The notes below the pieces were generated by a model, which did not search any database, was not told where the DNA came from, and saw only the letters and a list, made by a program, of their open reading frames with translations. A stretch of 64,000 nucleotides of DNA from Cytophagaceae bacterium (GTDB taxonomy: Bacteria > Bacteroidota > Bacteroidia > Cytophagales > Spirosomataceae): positions 1 to 64,000 of the forward strand of contig SXXW01000024.1 of the NCBI GenBank assembly GCA_005791165.1. The letters are read 5' to 3'. This document shows, in pieces, positions 18,353 through 27,431 of the stretch; position 1 is the stretch's first letter, and every line of letters starts with the position of its first letter. A program made the translations under genes and the position numbers.

Positions 18353-18910
18353 CTAATTTGCTTTATATTCTATTTTACCTACTAAATAATCTACGATTGC
18401 GACTAACCAAATATGATGTGTCATTTCAACAATATTATACCCCATACTATTGACCCAAAGATTAATATCCCCCAAATTTCGTAGCGGATTATTAGGGTTA
18501 AAGCCAGAAAGAGTAATCACTTTCAGACCAAAATCTTTTGCCCATTGAGCCCCGTTAACAATATTGGCTGATGTACCGCTACTACTAATTAGAATTACCA
18601 CATCACCTTTATCTGAATAAAATTCCAACGCTTTTTCAACCCAATGTTCATATCCATAATCATTGGCAAAACAAGTCAATAGATCGGATTCATTAAACGT
18701 TATTGCCCTAACCCCAGCTGCCTTTGTCAAATCTACTGCGACGTGACTTGCCATAGCAGCACTACCCCCATTCCCTACAATAATAATCTTATTTTTAGTT
18801 GACTTAATCGATTTAATTAACTCTGCCGATGCAAATAAATCATCCTCATTCATCGAAGATAAGGCTTGATTCATTAATTGATTATACTCTTTAAAAAATT
18901 CAGAATTCAT
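18353..18910 (-). CDS. gmhA: GmhA-like SIS-domain sedoheptulose-7-phosphate isomerase (copy 1)
   Basis: A 185-residue SIS-domain protein. VGNGGSAAMASHVAVDL near residue 45 is the phosphosugar-binding loop with the metal-site His, ISSSGTSANIV near 108 is the Ser/Thr-rich sugar-phosphate loop, and VEMTHHIWL near 165 is the catalytic His region. GmhA turns sedoheptulose 7-phosphate into heptose 7-phosphate, the first step toward ADP- or GDP-heptose. It heads a run with two nucleotidylyltransferases and the reversed HldE-like fusion. A second, more diverged SIS protein is at 33751-34317. Confidence 0.86.
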   Translation of the reverse strand: MNSEFFKEYNQLMNQALSSMNEDDLFASAELIKSIKSTKNKIIIVGNGGSAAMASHVAVDLTKAAGVRAITFNESDLLTCFANDYGYEHWVEKALEFYSDKGDVVILISSSGTSANIVNGAQWAKDFGLKVITLSGFNPNNPLRNLGDINLWVNSMGYNIVEMTHHIWLVAIVDYLVGKIEYKAN

Positions 18911-18921
18911 ATAATTTGATT

Positions 18922-19623
18922 TTAATTAAAAATAATATCAGGGTTTGATTCTAATATAGCATTTAACTTTATCTGATCGTTTGGCGTATCCATAGGATGC
19001 CAAAAATCAACTTTAAATGTACTAATCACAATGTCACGATCAGCAATCACCCTAGGAAGAACATCAATTTCAAAAGACTCCTCAATCGACTCAATATAAG
19101 AAAATATACGTTTATCCAAAATATAAAACCCTGCATTAATCGGTACTGCAAATGTTTTTTCAAATATTCCAGATAACCTATTTTCATGATCAATATCCAA
19201 AATTCCATATTCTATAAATTTATTGAACGTAGAAATGATTAGGTCGGATTTATGCTTTTCTTTAAATGCAATACATTTATCGAGATTAAAATTAGTTAGG
19301 CTATCCCCATAGGTAAGCAAAAAGGTATCAGATTTTAATTCATTCTTTGCCATTAACAATCTCCCACCCGTAGGCGTCCCCTCGGCAGTATCTAAAACCC
19401 TAATACGAAGTGATTCATGTGAATATTCTAATGCAAACTCGATTAAATCTTGGATACGATACCCTCCTAATAAAACAAAATCGCCAATCCCATAATTTTC
19501 ATAAATTGAAATAATGTGACGTAGTATTTCCTTCCCCGCAACTTTAATCAAAGGCTTCAATTGGCCTGGTTCACCATTATTCATTCTGGTCCCAAATCCT
19601 CCGCAAAATATTAAACAATCCAT
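18922..19623 (-). CDS. Sugar-1-phosphate nucleotidylyltransferase, RfbF-like (CDP-sugar type)
   Basis: A 233-residue NTP transferase starting with IFCGGFGTRMNNGEPGQLKP, the nucleotide loop plus Lys. VLDTAEGTPTGGRLLMAK near residue 78 and FLLTYGDSLTNFN near 98 match glucose-1-phosphate cytidylyltransferases (RfbF). FWHPMDTPNDQIKLN near the end is also shared. It is somewhat shorter than RfbF (about 257 residues). It sits directly after a second, RmlA/HddC-like transferase gene, so the operon can probably activate two different sugar phosphates. Cytidylyl specificity is inferred from the motif match. Confidence 0.82.
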   Translation of the reverse strand: MDCLIFCGGFGTRMNNGEPGQLKPLIKVAGKEILRHIISIYENYGIGDFVLLGGYRIQDLIEFALEYSHESLRIRVLDTAEGTPTGGRLLMAKNELKSDTFLLTYGDSLTNFNLDKCIAFKEKHKSDLIISTFNKFIEYGILDIDHENRLSGIFEKTFAVPINAGFYILDKRIFSYIESIEESFEIDVLPRVIADRDIVISTFKVDFWHPMDTPNDQIKLNAILESNPDIIFN

Positions 19624-19655
19624 TAAATCAAATTTTTTATTAGGTAGTTTCTGAA

Positions 19656-20360
19656 CTAAACGGCTAATTGATTGGCCCTTATATACATTTCTGGTGTACC
19701 TATGTCCATAAATATTTCTTGCGTTTCATAGCTAAATATTTTACCAGTCAATTGGCCTAGAATCTCGGTGCTAAAATCCGTGGCATCTGAAAATTCTCGA
19801 TGCATCATGTCTAAAAATTCAATAGACAAAATATAAACTGCTCCATTGGCTAAATTCCCCGGTGGGTTTAACACTTTTTCATGAAAGCCAATAACTACGC
19901 CATTTTTATCTAATTCAACAATGCCACATTCAGATGGCTTATCTGTCCTAAAAGTCATCATAGTCAAAACACAACCCTTTGGTCTATTTTCATGAGCTTT
20001 GTAAAATAAAGGTAAGTTAGCTAAGCAAAAATTATCTGCATGTATTAATAAACCATCCTCTTGGTTAAAAAAATCAAGATTATGCTTTAAAGTTCCAGCC
20101 GTCCCTAATAAATTAGATTCATTTACAACATTAATCTGATTTCTGAATTCAGAATTTTTAATAAATACATTAACTTGATCTGATAAATAATGGGTATTAA
20201 CAAGAAAAGTAGAAGTTCCAGCTGCAGATAAATTTTCTAACCAAATTTGCAATAATGGCTTATTATTTATAGGAACTAAGCATTTGGGCATTGAATTTGT
20301 CAAAGGCCTCAATCTAGTTCCTAAGCCTGCTGCCAATAAAATTGCCCGTTTAATTATCAT
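19656..20360 (-). CDS. Sugar-phosphate nucleotidylyltransferase, HddC/ManC-like
   Basis: A 234-residue nucleotidylyltransferase with AILLAAGLGTRLRPLTNSMPK at the N-terminus, LIHADNFC near 107 for the metal-site Asp, and FMDIGTPEMYIRANQ at the end. The latter is typical of D-glycero-D-manno-heptose 1-phosphate guanylyltransferase (HddC) and related enzymes. With the GmhA-like isomerase and HddA-like kinase in the operon, making GDP-D-glycero-alpha-D-manno-heptose is a fair guess. Mannose-1-phosphate guanylyltransferase is the main alternative. Confidence 0.82.
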   Translation of the reverse strand: MIIKRAILLAAGLGTRLRPLTNSMPKCLVPINNKPLLQIWLENLSAAGTSTFLVNTHYLSDQVNVFIKNSEFRNQINVVNESNLLGTAGTLKHNLDFFNQEDGLLIHADNFCLANLPLFYKAHENRPKGCVLTMMTFRTDKPSECGIVELDKNGVVIGFHEKVLNPPGNLANGAVYILSIEFLDMMHREFSDATDFSTEILGQLTGKIFSYETQEIFMDIGTPEMYIRANQLAV

Positions 20361-20377
20361 TTTAAATTATTGCTTTA

Positions 20378-21823
20378 CTATTTACCTTCTAATTCGTATA
20401 AAAATTCACTTGCTTTTAGGGGAGTATTTCCAACCCTGCTTACTTGAATAGCAGCAGCCAATGATCCCATCAATGCGGCCTCCCATATATTTCCTCCACT
20501 GGCAAGTGTCAAAGCACTAGCAATTAATAATGAATCTCCCGCTCCTGCTACATCTTTCGGAGATGAATTTAAGGCGCCTATTCGATCCGTAAGCCATTCT
20601 TCTCCATTTTCAATATTTGCATGAATGAGAAGCCCCTCCTCGCCAAGCTTTAGTAATACATTATTTGCAGAAGACATTTGACGCAATTTCTCAGCCATAA
20701 TTACTAAACCATCCTCATGATTTCGAGTGGCTAATCGGGCTTCGCGTTCTGTAGGCGTAATTAAACTCATTGAATGAAAGCGACTAATGTCCCCCATTTG
20801 CGATGAAGATTGACTATCAGCAGCCATCATTACGCCTTTAGAATTTGCTAAATTAATAATTCTATCCACTAAAGGTTGGGGTAAGCATCCATAATTAAAA
20901 TCAGAAAAAATTAAAAGATTGCATTGATTGATTACAGATTCCACTTGCTCAAATACCTGATCTTGTAATTTAATATTAATCGCATTTTGATGCAAATGAC
21001 TTACCCGTAATAGAGTTTTTCCCTTACTTCTAAATCTTTGTTTTAATGTCGTAGGACGACTATCATCACCAATTAAATAGGAATTAACGCCTGCTTTTTC
21101 AAGTTCATTTTTTGCAAATTCCCTAGTTGAATCCAATCCAGTAATTGAAATAAAATGAACTTCCGCCCCAAGACCAGCACCATGAGCTGCAACTATACCC
21201 GCTCCTCCAATAAAACGAGTAGAATCAATGGGAGTAACAACAATGGTGGGGTCTTCTTGAGACATGCCTAGTGGCTGGCAAGTGATATACTCGTCAGCTA
21301 TAAAATCACCAATAACGCAAACTTTAAGTTTTTGAAAATTTTCAAGTATCTCTTTTAATCTGTTAGGTAAAATATCATGCCTGAAGAAATAATCATCAGG
21401 TAAATTAATAACTGTTTTATCCAAGGGATCATAAAATTCTTTCCTCAAAAGATCAAGAGATGAAAAAATGGTTTCCCCAGAACTAAACAATAATTGACCA
21501 CCATAACTTTCAAGTGCCGCTAATTCAGCATTATAACTATTTTCATGTTCTTTTCCTTTCACCACAATGTCAGGCCTTATGCGATCTATAACATCAGTAA
21601 TGGACTCATTGATTATAAATGCTTCATTTACCCAGCTATTACTTTCAAGGCCTTCAAGGCGAAGTTTTTCAGGTACATGAGCAGCTTCGCCAGAAATTTT
21701 GTCGCTATAAATGGCAACAATCAGATGAGTTCCACAATTTTTAGCAAACCTAAGAAGACGAAGATGTCCAGGATGCAAAATATTAAAATGTCCAGAAACT
21801 AATACTTTCTTAACTTTCATCAT
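20378..21823 (-). CDS. Nucleotidyltransferase-PfkB kinase fusion (HldE domains in reversed order)
   Basis: A 481-residue protein with an N-terminal cytidylyltransferase-fold domain (about 5 to 135; SGHFNILHPGH with the HxGH motif at 17 to 20, and VVKGKEHE) followed by a PfkB/ribokinase-like domain (about 160 to 478; GGAGIVAAHGAGLG, and DVAGAGDSLLIA with the catalytic Asp). HldE normally has the kinase first and the transferase last. Both active sites look intact, so it may phosphorylate a heptose phosphate and then activate it, like HldE. The start overlaps the upstream SDR stop by 14 bases; a Met at residue 2 is an alternative. Coexistence with an HddA-like kinase is notable. Confidence 0.88.
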   Translation of the reverse strand: MMKVKKVLVSGHFNILHPGHLRLLRFAKNCGTHLIVAIYSDKISGEAAHVPEKLRLEGLESNSWVNEAFIINESITDVIDRIRPDIVVKGKEHENSYNAELAALESYGGQLLFSSGETIFSSLDLLRKEFYDPLDKTVINLPDDYFFRHDILPNRLKEILENFQKLKVCVIGDFIADEYITCQPLGMSQEDPTIVVTPIDSTRFIGGAGIVAAHGAGLGAEVHFISITGLDSTREFAKNELEKAGVNSYLIGDDSRPTTLKQRFRSKGKTLLRVSHLHQNAINIKLQDQVFEQVESVINQCNLLIFSDFNYGCLPQPLVDRIINLANSKGVMMAADSQSSSQMGDISRFHSMSLITPTEREARLATRNHEDGLVIMAEKLRQMSSANNVLLKLGEEGLLIHANIENGEEWLTDRIGALNSSPKDVAGAGDSLLIASALTLASGGNIWEAALMGSLAAAIQVSRVGNTPLKASEFLYELEGK

Positions 21824-22673
21824 TAAAAATTAAATATTGATTAATTGCATCAAAAGGAGAAGGGGGAATTGATTGAAATTCTTGTAATTTAGAACTATTC
21901 AATGTAGTATAACGAGGAGAAAATTTAATACCTACATCTTTATAGGATATGCAATTTATCAAGTTGGCATCTAAGCATAGCTTAGAAGAAATAAAATAAG
22001 CCACAGCAGAATATGAAATATCGTGAATAGCAGAACAATGATAGATCCCCTTAATTTTCTTTTGTGAAATTTTAATTAAAATATCAATCGCATAATCAAG
22101 TGACACCGGCGACATATTCATGTCTGAGAATACATTTATCGGAACCGCATTTCTAAGTTTTATGATCCAGTCGTTAAATAAAGGAATATTAACAGATAAT
22201 ATTTTTCCAAAACGAGCAATTGCCACATTTTCACACATACCTAACAAAAAACTTTCAACTTCAACTTTTTGTCTACCATACTCCGTTTTAGGATCAAATT
22301 CTTCGTTTAAATCAGAAAATGGTGTTTCACCATTAAATACGGCATTAGAAGATATATATATTACAAATGCTCCTGAGTCACAAAATCGTTTAATTAATTT
22401 AATCGTGTTTACGACATTTATTTTCCTGCTTTTAAGAGGCTCATTTTCACAATAATCAATTGAAGTCTTACCGGCACAGAAAAAAACAACATCAATCTTA
22501 AATGAAGGTAATATCCAATTTTCGACATCGTCTTCAAGGTTTAAATAAAATGACCCATCAGTCACCAATTCTTTTTTCCAAGTAGTTTTTAGTACTGAAA
22601 TATGACTTTTCTCATATACTTCTATAAGCTTTGAGCCAATTTTTCCGTCTCCTCCAATAACAAGTAATGCCAA
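21810..22673 (-). CDS. RmlD-like SDR (nucleotide-sugar 4-keto reductase-like)
   Basis: A 287-residue SDR with LLVIGGDGKIGSKLI at the N-terminus, FFCAGKTSIDYCE near 75, IYISSNAVFNGETPF near 108 and YGRQK as catalytic Tyr-x-x-x-Lys. The VFxGE segment after the Ser is typical of RmlD-type dTDP-4-dehydrorhamnose reductases, and YHCSAIHDISY resembles the C-terminal substrate region. It overlaps the fused kinase gene by 14 bases. A 130-base gap lies upstream, so an internal promoter is possible, but no TAnnTTTG box was found there. It probably reduces a 4-keto nucleotide sugar. Confidence 0.82.
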   Translation of the reverse strand: MALLVIGGDGKIGSKLIEVYEKSHISVLKTTWKKELVTDGSFYLNLEDDVENWILPSFKIDVVFFCAGKTSIDYCENEPLKSRKINVVNTIKLIKRFCDSGAFVIYISSNAVFNGETPFSDLNEEFDPKTEYGRQKVEVESFLLGMCENVAIARFGKILSVNIPLFNDWIIKLRNAVPINVFSDMNMSPVSLDYAIDILIKISQKKIKGIYHCSAIHDISYSAVAYFISSKLCLDANLINCISYKDVGIKFSPRYTTLNSSKLQEFQSIPPSPFDAINQYLIFNDES

Positions 22674-22803
22674 TAAAAACTTTATTTAATTAATTTAATG
22701 AATTATTTTTTTAAAAATTAATCCTTAGATATCCCGATCTTTTTAAAATGAAATATTTAAAAGCTATTGATCAATTTTTCTCTGCAAGTAATTAAATTAT
22801 ATT

Positions 22804-23844
22804 TTATTGCATAGCAATAATAGGCCGAAAGACTACACCATTTTCCAAATCAAGTAACGCTTCATTAATATTTTCTAATGTATAACGTTTGGTAATAAGC
22901 TTTTCAAGAGGAACTTTACCTTGTAAATATATTTCAGCGAGTTTAGGGATATCAATATCTGGCTTACACCCTCCTCCCCAACTTCCAAATATTTGTTTCC
23001 CAGCAATTAATTCGTGAGGTGCAATATTTATAAATTCCCCTTCAGGAGGATGTGAAGCAAAAATTAACTTCCCTGTTTTTTTAATTAAAGAAAAACCAAG
23101 TTCAATAGTTTCGGTCTTTCCCCCAGACTCAATACATGCATCAGAATAGTCTCCTAAAATACTTAATACTTTATCTTTTGTATTTTCCTTTTTGGAATTT
23201 ATTATATGATTTGCTCCAAATAACTTTGCTAGTTCGAGTTTCTCATCCGAAATATCTACAGCTATAACATTTTTACATTTTAAATATTTTAATGCCATTA
23301 AAGCACTTAACCCAATCCCTCCAAGTCCTATAACTATTACGGACATTTCAGAATTTGGTTTTAATTCATTTAAAACCATACCGGCGCCAGTTAATAAAGC
23401 GCAACCAAAAAGGACTGCTACATCAAGAGGCACTTTTGGAGGGATTTTTACCAATCTATTTTCAGAAACAATAGAATAATTACTAAACGTAGTTACTTTT
23501 CCAGAATTAACTATTTGATCGTTATAGACATATTTTGCTCCTTCAGCCTCTATGCCTTGCCCTTTAATCCAGCCTAAAACTACTTTATCTCCAACCTCAA
23601 CTTTAGTAACACCTGATCCCACCTCAACTACTTCACCCGAAGCCTCATGACCAAGTAAATGTGGTAACCAAGGGTCATGCCCCCTAAAGCCCCTAGCCTC
23701 CATCAATTGACTTCGACAAACTCCACTGTAAAATATTTTAATTAAAACCTGACCAAAATTTAATTTGGGAATTTCAAGTTCTACAACCTTCAAAGGTTGA
23801 TTAGTATTAAATAAAACAGCCGATTTGTTTGGTATAATTTTCAT
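22804..23844 (-). CDS. Zinc-dependent MDR-family alcohol/polyol dehydrogenase
   Basis: A 346-residue medium-chain dehydrogenase. Cys43 (in SGVCRSQ) and His66-Glu67 (in LLGHEASGEV) are the catalytic zinc ligands, and VIGLGGIGLSAL near 170 is the NAD-binding loop. The four-Cys structural zinc lobe of classic alcohol dehydrogenases is missing; that stretch (about 93 to 115) has no cysteines. It leads a run with FkbM-type methyltransferase and acetolactate-synthase-like genes. The substrate may be an alcohol made during side-chain or branched-sugar synthesis. The family is sure; the role is inferred. Confidence 0.88.
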   Translation of the reverse strand: MKIIPNKSAVLFNTNQPLKVVELEIPKLNFGQVLIKIFYSGVCRSQLMEARGFRGHDPWLPHLLGHEASGEVVEVGSGVTKVEVGDKVVLGWIKGQGIEAEGAKYVYNDQIVNSGKVTTFSNYSIVSENRLVKIPPKVPLDVAVLFGCALLTGAGMVLNELKPNSEMSVIVIGLGGIGLSALMALKYLKCKNVIAVDISDEKLELAKLFGANHIINSKKENTKDKVLSILGDYSDACIESGGKTETIELGFSLIKKTGKLIFASHPPEGEFINIAPHELIAGKQIFGSWGGGCKPDIDIPKLAEIYLQGKVPLEKLITKRYTLENINEALLDLENGVVFRPIIAMQ

Positions 23845-23850
23845 TAATGA

Positions 23851-24717
23851 TTATAAATTTTGCCAATTCATTTTTTCGTCTTTAGAAATAAATAGACTCC
23901 CTTCTTTATAGCCATTTGGCATGTCTTCTAATTTTTCAACTTTTTTCCAATTTGTTTTTTGAGAAAATGCATTCACTCCAATCTTATTTAAATGTTGGTA
24001 AATAGATATTTTATTTTCTTCTGAGCCAATCTCTAAAATCATATCTGTATTATTCCAATCCGCTATTTCAGTATCTAAAATTATATTTTTTTCATTACCT
24101 TCAACGTCCATTTTAATAAAATCAGCTTTTGACATTATTTCTTTAATAGGTATTACTTTAACTTTAAATTTAGTCAATTTTCCATATGGAATTTTTGAAC
24201 CTGCTAAATGACTACTTGTTGTATTTCCTTCAACTCTTACAAATTCCAACTCCCCTGAGACATTTGAAACAGCAGCTTCTACTACATTAACTCTATTAGA
24301 GTCATTAATTTTTAAATTATTTTTTAAAATTTCAATATGAATAGGATCTGGCTCTATAGAGGTAACGTTCCAATTACATAAATTCATTACTAAAGAGTGA
24401 ATACCAATATTAGCTCCAATATCGAACGTATTTTTATACTTGTTTTTATTTATTTGATAATATGAAAAAATAATCAATTCATCTAGACCAAATAAATCTA
24501 AGCTATTTATTGCCCCAAACTCTTGATATGGAAAATCAATCGTACCGATTTCGCCCCCCAAATCAATAATTGCATTTTTTTTCTCTTTTAAATTTGAATT
24601 TTTTACAACATAGTCCGTAATAGTTTCAAAAGTTTTATACTCTTTTGAATTTCTTGAATGCTGAGAAGAAATGAAAGGTAAAACCTCAATAATTTGTCCA
24701 ATTGTTAAATTTTCCAT
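23851..24717 (-). CDS. FkbM-family methyltransferase
   Basis: A 288-residue protein. FDIGANIGIHSLVM (about residues 98 to 111) is the SAM-binding loop, SIEPDPIHIEILKNNL the following acidic strand and helix, and FIKMDVEGNEKNII the FkbM signature near 200. The first 85 residues are not diagnostic. FkbM-type enzymes O-methylate sugars and polyketides and are frequent in glycan clusters. It lies 6 bases downstream of the dehydrogenase gene's start side and 41 bases after the acetolactate-synthase-like gene. Its target is unknown. Confidence 0.87.
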   Translation of the reverse strand: MENLTIGQIIEVLPFISSQHSRNSKEYKTFETITDYVVKNSNLKEKKNAIIDLGGEIGTIDFPYQEFGAINSLDLFGLDELIIFSYYQINKNKYKNTFDIGANIGIHSLVMNLCNWNVTSIEPDPIHIEILKNNLKINDSNRVNVVEAAVSNVSGELEFVRVEGNTTSSHLAGSKIPYGKLTKFKVKVIPIKEIMSKADFIKMDVEGNEKNIILDTEIADWNNTDMILEIGSEENKISIYQHLNKIGVNAFSQKTNWKKVEKLEDMPNGYKEGSLFISKDEKMNWQNL

Positions 24718-24758
24718 TTTGATTTTTTTTGAATTTTTATTTTATAGTGTTTATTGAA

Positions 24759-26603
24759 CTACCAACCTTCTTTAGTTTGTTTTATGTTAATTTTAACGTC
24801 TTTTGAATTAAAGTTTTTTACAATCATTAATTGTGATGATATTTCCTCCCCAATAAAAGGCATTTGATTTTCAAGTGGATAACCAAATTTTAATACAGGA
24901 TATAACTTTTGATCCTGATAAATCTGAACATCAATAAAAAGAGGATTATCTTTTGAATATATTCTAGCTAATTGATCTTCTAGATTAGTATTCTGATCAA
25001 TTAAAACATAATCCAATCCAAATGCTGAAGCAACTTCAGCGTAATCATTTGGGAATGCTAAGCCTGAAGGTTCATCGACACACACAAAATTTCCACCAAG
25101 CCATGTTTGTAAAGTTTGCTTTTGTATTCCATGACTTTTATTATTTATTAGAAATATTTTGATAGGTAAATTATTTTTCGAAACTGTTATCAACTCTGCT
25201 AAGCATACCATCAAACCACCATCGCCTATAATACACGTTAAACTTTTATTATTCTTTGAAAATGCTGCCCCAATTGATGCTGGTAAAGAATAGCCCATTG
25301 GGGTATTGTTCCAAGCAGAAAACAACTTCTGCTGTTTATCTAAATTTATTGCATTACAAGTCCATGTTAAATTTCCACCAGTATCAACATAGATTAACTC
25401 ATTTTCTCTTGTATTTAATGATAACTCTTTTATAAAATCATAAATATTAAGATGGCTTTTATTATCTCCATTTCCGTCACTTCCAACTAATTGGTCATTA
25501 GGTAGTTTCATCTTGCAATCTTGGATCCATTTTTTCCAGCTTGTATATTTTATTTGATAATTAATATCAATTTTTGTTTCGATTTTTTGAAAAAAATCAT
25601 AAAGCGAGCATACAATTCCATGGTCAATTTTTATACCATACCCCTTAAATTTATTTATTTCATTTTTATCAATATCAATCATGACAATTTTAGCTTCACG
25701 CCCAAATGAGGATAAAATTCCTCCTGTCAAATTTTGAGATAATCTTGTTCCCAATGCTATGATTAAATCCGCATTTTGTACTGAAAAATTACCAATTCTC
25801 GAACCATAAACGCCAAAGGTTCCTATTCTTAATTCGTGATGAAAATCAATTAAATCAGCTCCGGCCCATGTAAGCAAAACTGGTATTCCGAGTTTGTTGA
25901 TTACATCCTTGTAATTATTTATTTCAGGTGTCTTTAAGCCTCCGCCTAAAATTATTATTGGCCTTTTTGATTTACTAATTTCAATTAAAAGATTTTCTAT
26001 TTGAGTATTTATATAATCTTCATTTATATTATCTGGTAATGGCGAATACTTTTCGATTTTTTCAATATCAATTTCAGCTCTTTGAAGATCGTCAGGAATA
26101 TCAATAAGTACTGGTCCTGGTCTACCTGAAAATGCAATTGAATACGCTTTTTCTAAATGAAATCTTATTGTATTTGGATCAGTTATCTGTACAGCATATT
26201 TTGTAATTGGCTTGAAAATTGAAACTACATCTGTTTCTTGAAATCCTAATTGTCTCACATTTCTATCACCTTTTAACCTATGTGTTGCTACTTGTCCGGT
26301 TAACATTAATGTCGGAATTGAATCATAAAATGAACAACAAGTTCCAGTTAAAAGATTAGTTGCACCAGGCCCACTTGTAGTAATTGCCACACCTAATTTA
26401 CCTGTAGCTCTTGCGTATCCATCTGCGGCAATAGCTGCACATTGTTCATGTGTCATCGAAATCATCTTAATGCTTTCTGATTTATAAATAGAATCAAATA
26501 AATGAACTGCTGCTCCACCGGACATTCCAAAAGCACATTCGACTCCTTTTTCAACTAAAAAAGCAGTAATATAATCAGTCAATTTCATGTTAATTGATTG
26601 CAC
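24759..26603 (-). CDS. Acetolactate synthase-like thiamine-diphosphate enzyme
   Basis: A 614-residue protein with the three-domain layout of acetohydroxyacid synthase. The N-terminal pyrimidine-binding domain has HEQCAAIAADGYARATGK with the key Glu, and GPGATNLLTG. A central Rossmann-like domain follows, then the C-terminal domain with IGDGGLMVCLAEL and a thiamine/metal motif ending near NNKSHGI. In biosynthetic loci such enzymes can add a two-carbon unit from pyruvate to a keto sugar, as YerE does for yersiniose A. No regulatory subunit gene is adjacent, which argues against ordinary valine synthesis. A Met at residue 6 is an alternative start. Confidence 0.86.
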   Translation of the reverse strand: MQSINMKLTDYITAFLVEKGVECAFGMSGGAAVHLFDSIYKSESIKMISMTHEQCAAIAADGYARATGKLGVAITTSGPGATNLLTGTCCSFYDSIPTLMLTGQVATHRLKGDRNVRQLGFQETDVVSIFKPITKYAVQITDPNTIRFHLEKAYSIAFSGRPGPVLIDIPDDLQRAEIDIEKIEKYSPLPDNINEDYINTQIENLLIEISKSKRPIIILGGGLKTPEINNYKDVINKLGIPVLLTWAGADLIDFHHELRIGTFGVYGSRIGNFSVQNADLIIALGTRLSQNLTGGILSSFGREAKIVMIDIDKNEINKFKGYGIKIDHGIVCSLYDFFQKIETKIDINYQIKYTSWKKWIQDCKMKLPNDQLVGSDGNGDNKSHLNIYDFIKELSLNTRENELIYVDTGGNLTWTCNAINLDKQQKLFSAWNNTPMGYSLPASIGAAFSKNNKSLTCIIGDGGLMVCLAELITVSKNNLPIKIFLINNKSHGIQKQTLQTWLGGNFVCVDEPSGLAFPNDYAEVASAFGLDYVLIDQNTNLEDQLARIYSKDNPLFIDVQIYQDQKLYPVLKFGYPLENQMPFIGEEISSQLMIVKNFNSKDVKINIKQTKEGW

Positions 26604-26614
26604 TGTTAATAAAA

Positions 26615-27418
26615 TTAGTTTCCAAATCTTCTTAGCTTAAATAGGTTTGAATCATTTTTTAGTTTTTCGTTTAATGACTCTGTACCCCATTGATCATAAA
26701 CAAGACTGAAATTTCTACCACTTACGATGTCCCTACTTGATGATATTACCCAGTTACAGCATTCAACTACTTTTTCTAAATTTGAGTCATTTTTATTATT
26801 AATTATATCTAAGGTTTTTTGATAATTTTCTCCTGCATTAGCTATACCAGCCTTTATTGTTGCTTCATGAATTTTTGTTTTAACCCAACCCGGACCAATA
26901 ATGCAAAACCTCGTATCAGGTATTTCCGAATCTAACAATTCCGTCATTTTAATTTGTGCAATTTTCGAAATTGTATATGCAGAATAATATTTTGTAGCAT
27001 TGTTCGTCCCCCCACCAGCAAATAAAATTACAATAGGGCCATGATTTGAATCCTTTCTTCTGCTTGGTATTAAGTTATATATTATTCGCATTTGAGAAGT
27101 AAAATTTAGATTTATAGAATTTTCCCATTCGTCAAATGCGGTTTTAATAAATTCACCGACAGGTTCAAGTGTTGCAGGAGCAATGCAAAGAACATCCCAT
27201 TCATAATCTCTACTAATTTTTATACATGCTTTATCTATGTCTAAAGAGCTAGATAAATCACATTTAAACAATATTGCACCTTTAGATTCAAGTTCTTTTA
27301 GTCGATCACTAAAATTCCTATATGTACCAATTACTACATGCCCATCATCTAACCAGTTATTTGCTAATGCTAGTCCAAAATCGCTTGAAATTGAAATTAT
27401 TACATATCTTTTCTTCAC
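26615..27418 (-). CDS. Classical SDR oxidoreductase
   Basis: A short-chain dehydrogenase. IISISSDFGLALANNW is the N-terminal nucleotide-binding region (SxSSDFG in place of the usual TGxxxGIG), NLNFTSQMR the helix-4 Asn, and YTISK the catalytic Tyr-x-x-x-Lys. GPGWVKT follows as the expected Pro-Gly loop. I start it at a GTG at 27418 (267 residues), 13 bases after the upstream stop. An ATG at 27493 would overlap the E1 beta gene by 62 bases and add residues unlike SDR N-termini. It probably reduces or oxidises a carbonyl made by the neighbouring thiamine enzymes. Confidence 0.8.
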   Translation of the reverse strand: MKKRYVIISISSDFGLALANNWLDDGHVVIGTYRNFSDRLKELESKGAILFKCDLSSSLDIDKACIKISRDYEWDVLCIAPATLEPVGEFIKTAFDEWENSINLNFTSQMRIIYNLIPSRRKDSNHGPIVILFAGGGTNNATKYYSAYTISKIAQIKMTELLDSEIPDTRFCIIGPGWVKTKIHEATIKAGIANAGENYQKTLDIINNKNDSNLEKVVECCNWVISSSRDIVSGRNFSLVYDQWGTESLNEKLKNDSNLFKLRRFGN

Positions 27419-27431
27419 TTTTCTTTTAAAA

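Noticed and set aside
22120-22455. 111-codon plus-strand ORF
   Set aside because: Antisense to the RmlD-like gene and without motif support.
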